Part shown: positions 63,924 to 64,000 of the stretch, piece after piece
Layout: every line of letters begins with the position of its first letter
How positions within the stretch are numbered: position 1 is the stretch's first letter
Origin: Trichomonas vaginalis G3
Lineage: Eukaryota > Parabasalia > Trichomonadida > Trichomonadidae
Assembly: GCF_026262505.1 (NCBI RefSeq)
Contig: NC_067206.1
Span: 12,458,205-12,522,204, forward strand
Reading direction: 5' to 3'
DNA: 64,000 nucleotides
The notes under the pieces: model-generated
The model's input: only the letters and a program-made list of their open reading frames with translations
What the model was told of the DNA's origin: nothing
Databases searched by the model: none
Translations under genes and position numbers: made by a program

Positions 63924-64000
63924 GCATTTCTATATCCATGCGTAAACTGTCATGTAAGGTGGCATATATTCTTTACTTTGTCCCGTTGTTTGCGTATATC
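63920..64000 (-). pseudogene. Copy of the fibre C-terminus, cut by the window edge
   Basis: It repeats 59,013-59,090 (the end of the fibre domain, YMPPYMTVY) with small differences. Confidence 0.6.

Larger units (their letters stand above)
37460..64000. mobile_element. Maverick/Polinton B (possibly two juxtaposed elements)
   Basis: Maverick class. The left end is placed near 37,460, where a poly-A run gives way to AGTGGGGCC and a GC hairpin; the right end is outside the window. Parts in order: a structural block with capsid, small genes, primase-helicase, packaging ATPase, a repeat-rich centre, minor capsid 1, DNA polymerase B, small virion-like genes, integrase, fibre, minor capsid 2, more small genes, and then a restart of the sequence from 57,511. 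Its length (over 26 kb) and two minor-capsid paralogs suggest two elements or an internal duplication. Many genes look whole and others are broken (some twenty or more breaks excluding the terminal copy). Some parts therefore look fairly young. Confidence 0.85.
62429..64000. repeat. Near copy of 57,511-59,090 (start of a 4.9-kb tandem restart)
   Basis: From CTTCCTGAGGTATAGG onward the sequence repeats 57,511 and following in the same order and orientation: mini-protein start, pVI-like gene, integrase and the end of the fibre. The offset is about 4.9 kb. Differences are mostly one-base length changes rather than substitutions. It continues to the window edge. Confidence 0.9.

Noticed and set aside
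1-64000. tRNA, rRNA or spliceosomal RNA genes
   Set aside because: No cloverleaf with A and B boxes and no recognisable rRNA or snRNA core was seen by eye. A tool-based scan could still find one.

Overview
The window looks like a piece of a trichomonad genome, most likely Trichomonas vaginalis. The reasons are its AT richness, an intronless axonemal dynein heavy chain, short intergenic spacers with initiator-like TCA-Y-W sites just upstream of host start codons, coiled-coil and ankyrin remnants typical of trichomonads, and two large Maverick/Polinton elements. No rRNA, tRNA or CRISPR array was recognised.

Layout. (1) 1 to about 14,631 is the right part of Maverick A; its left end lies outside the window. 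It carries a phage-collar-type fibre, a retroviral-type integrase, a primase-SF3 helicase framed by 96-bp inverted repeats, a protein-primed DNA polymerase B, an HNH endonuclease, a double-jelly-roll capsid candidate and a minor-capsid candidate. Several genes are broken. (2) 14,632 to about 37,460 is host DNA. It has a gene cut at the Maverick A junction, ankyrin and coiled-coil remnants, a small membrane-protein frame, a 3926-aa dynein heavy chain, a tetraspanin, a PHD/SET-like chromatin protein and a possible phospholipid methyltransferase. (3) About 37,460 to 64,000 is Maverick B, or two juxtaposed Mavericks. It has a structural block with an intact capsid candidate, a broken helicase, a broken packaging ATPase, a 5-kb repeat-rich centre, a divergent DNA polymerase B, two minor-capsid paralogs, small amphipathic virion-like proteins, an integrase and a fibre. 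From 62,429 the sequence restarts as a near copy of 57,511 onward.

How the genes relate. The element genes form the usual Maverick toolkit: integrase for insertion, polymerase and primase-helicase for copying, ATPase for packaging, and major and minor capsid plus fibre for a particle. Both elements appear here as fossils or partly decayed copies. The host genes serve flagellar motility (dynein), the membrane (tetraspanin, possible lipid methyltransferase) and chromatin (PHD/SET).

Most unusual signals: (a) paired GC-rich hairpins with three-base loops, sitting in the same codon phase inside three unrelated Maverick A genes (a fourth is a variant), with stem changes that keep pairing; (b) a primase-helicase gene framed by near-identical inverted repeats that hold GGTGAC iterons; (c) about 14 copies of an AGATCT-centred palindromic module whose arms change together, shared by both Mavericks; (d) a start-codon-proximal TTTTTAY...TAAAATG motif in both elements that differs from the host initiator; (e) a 22-bp repeat open in all frames between two divergent genes.
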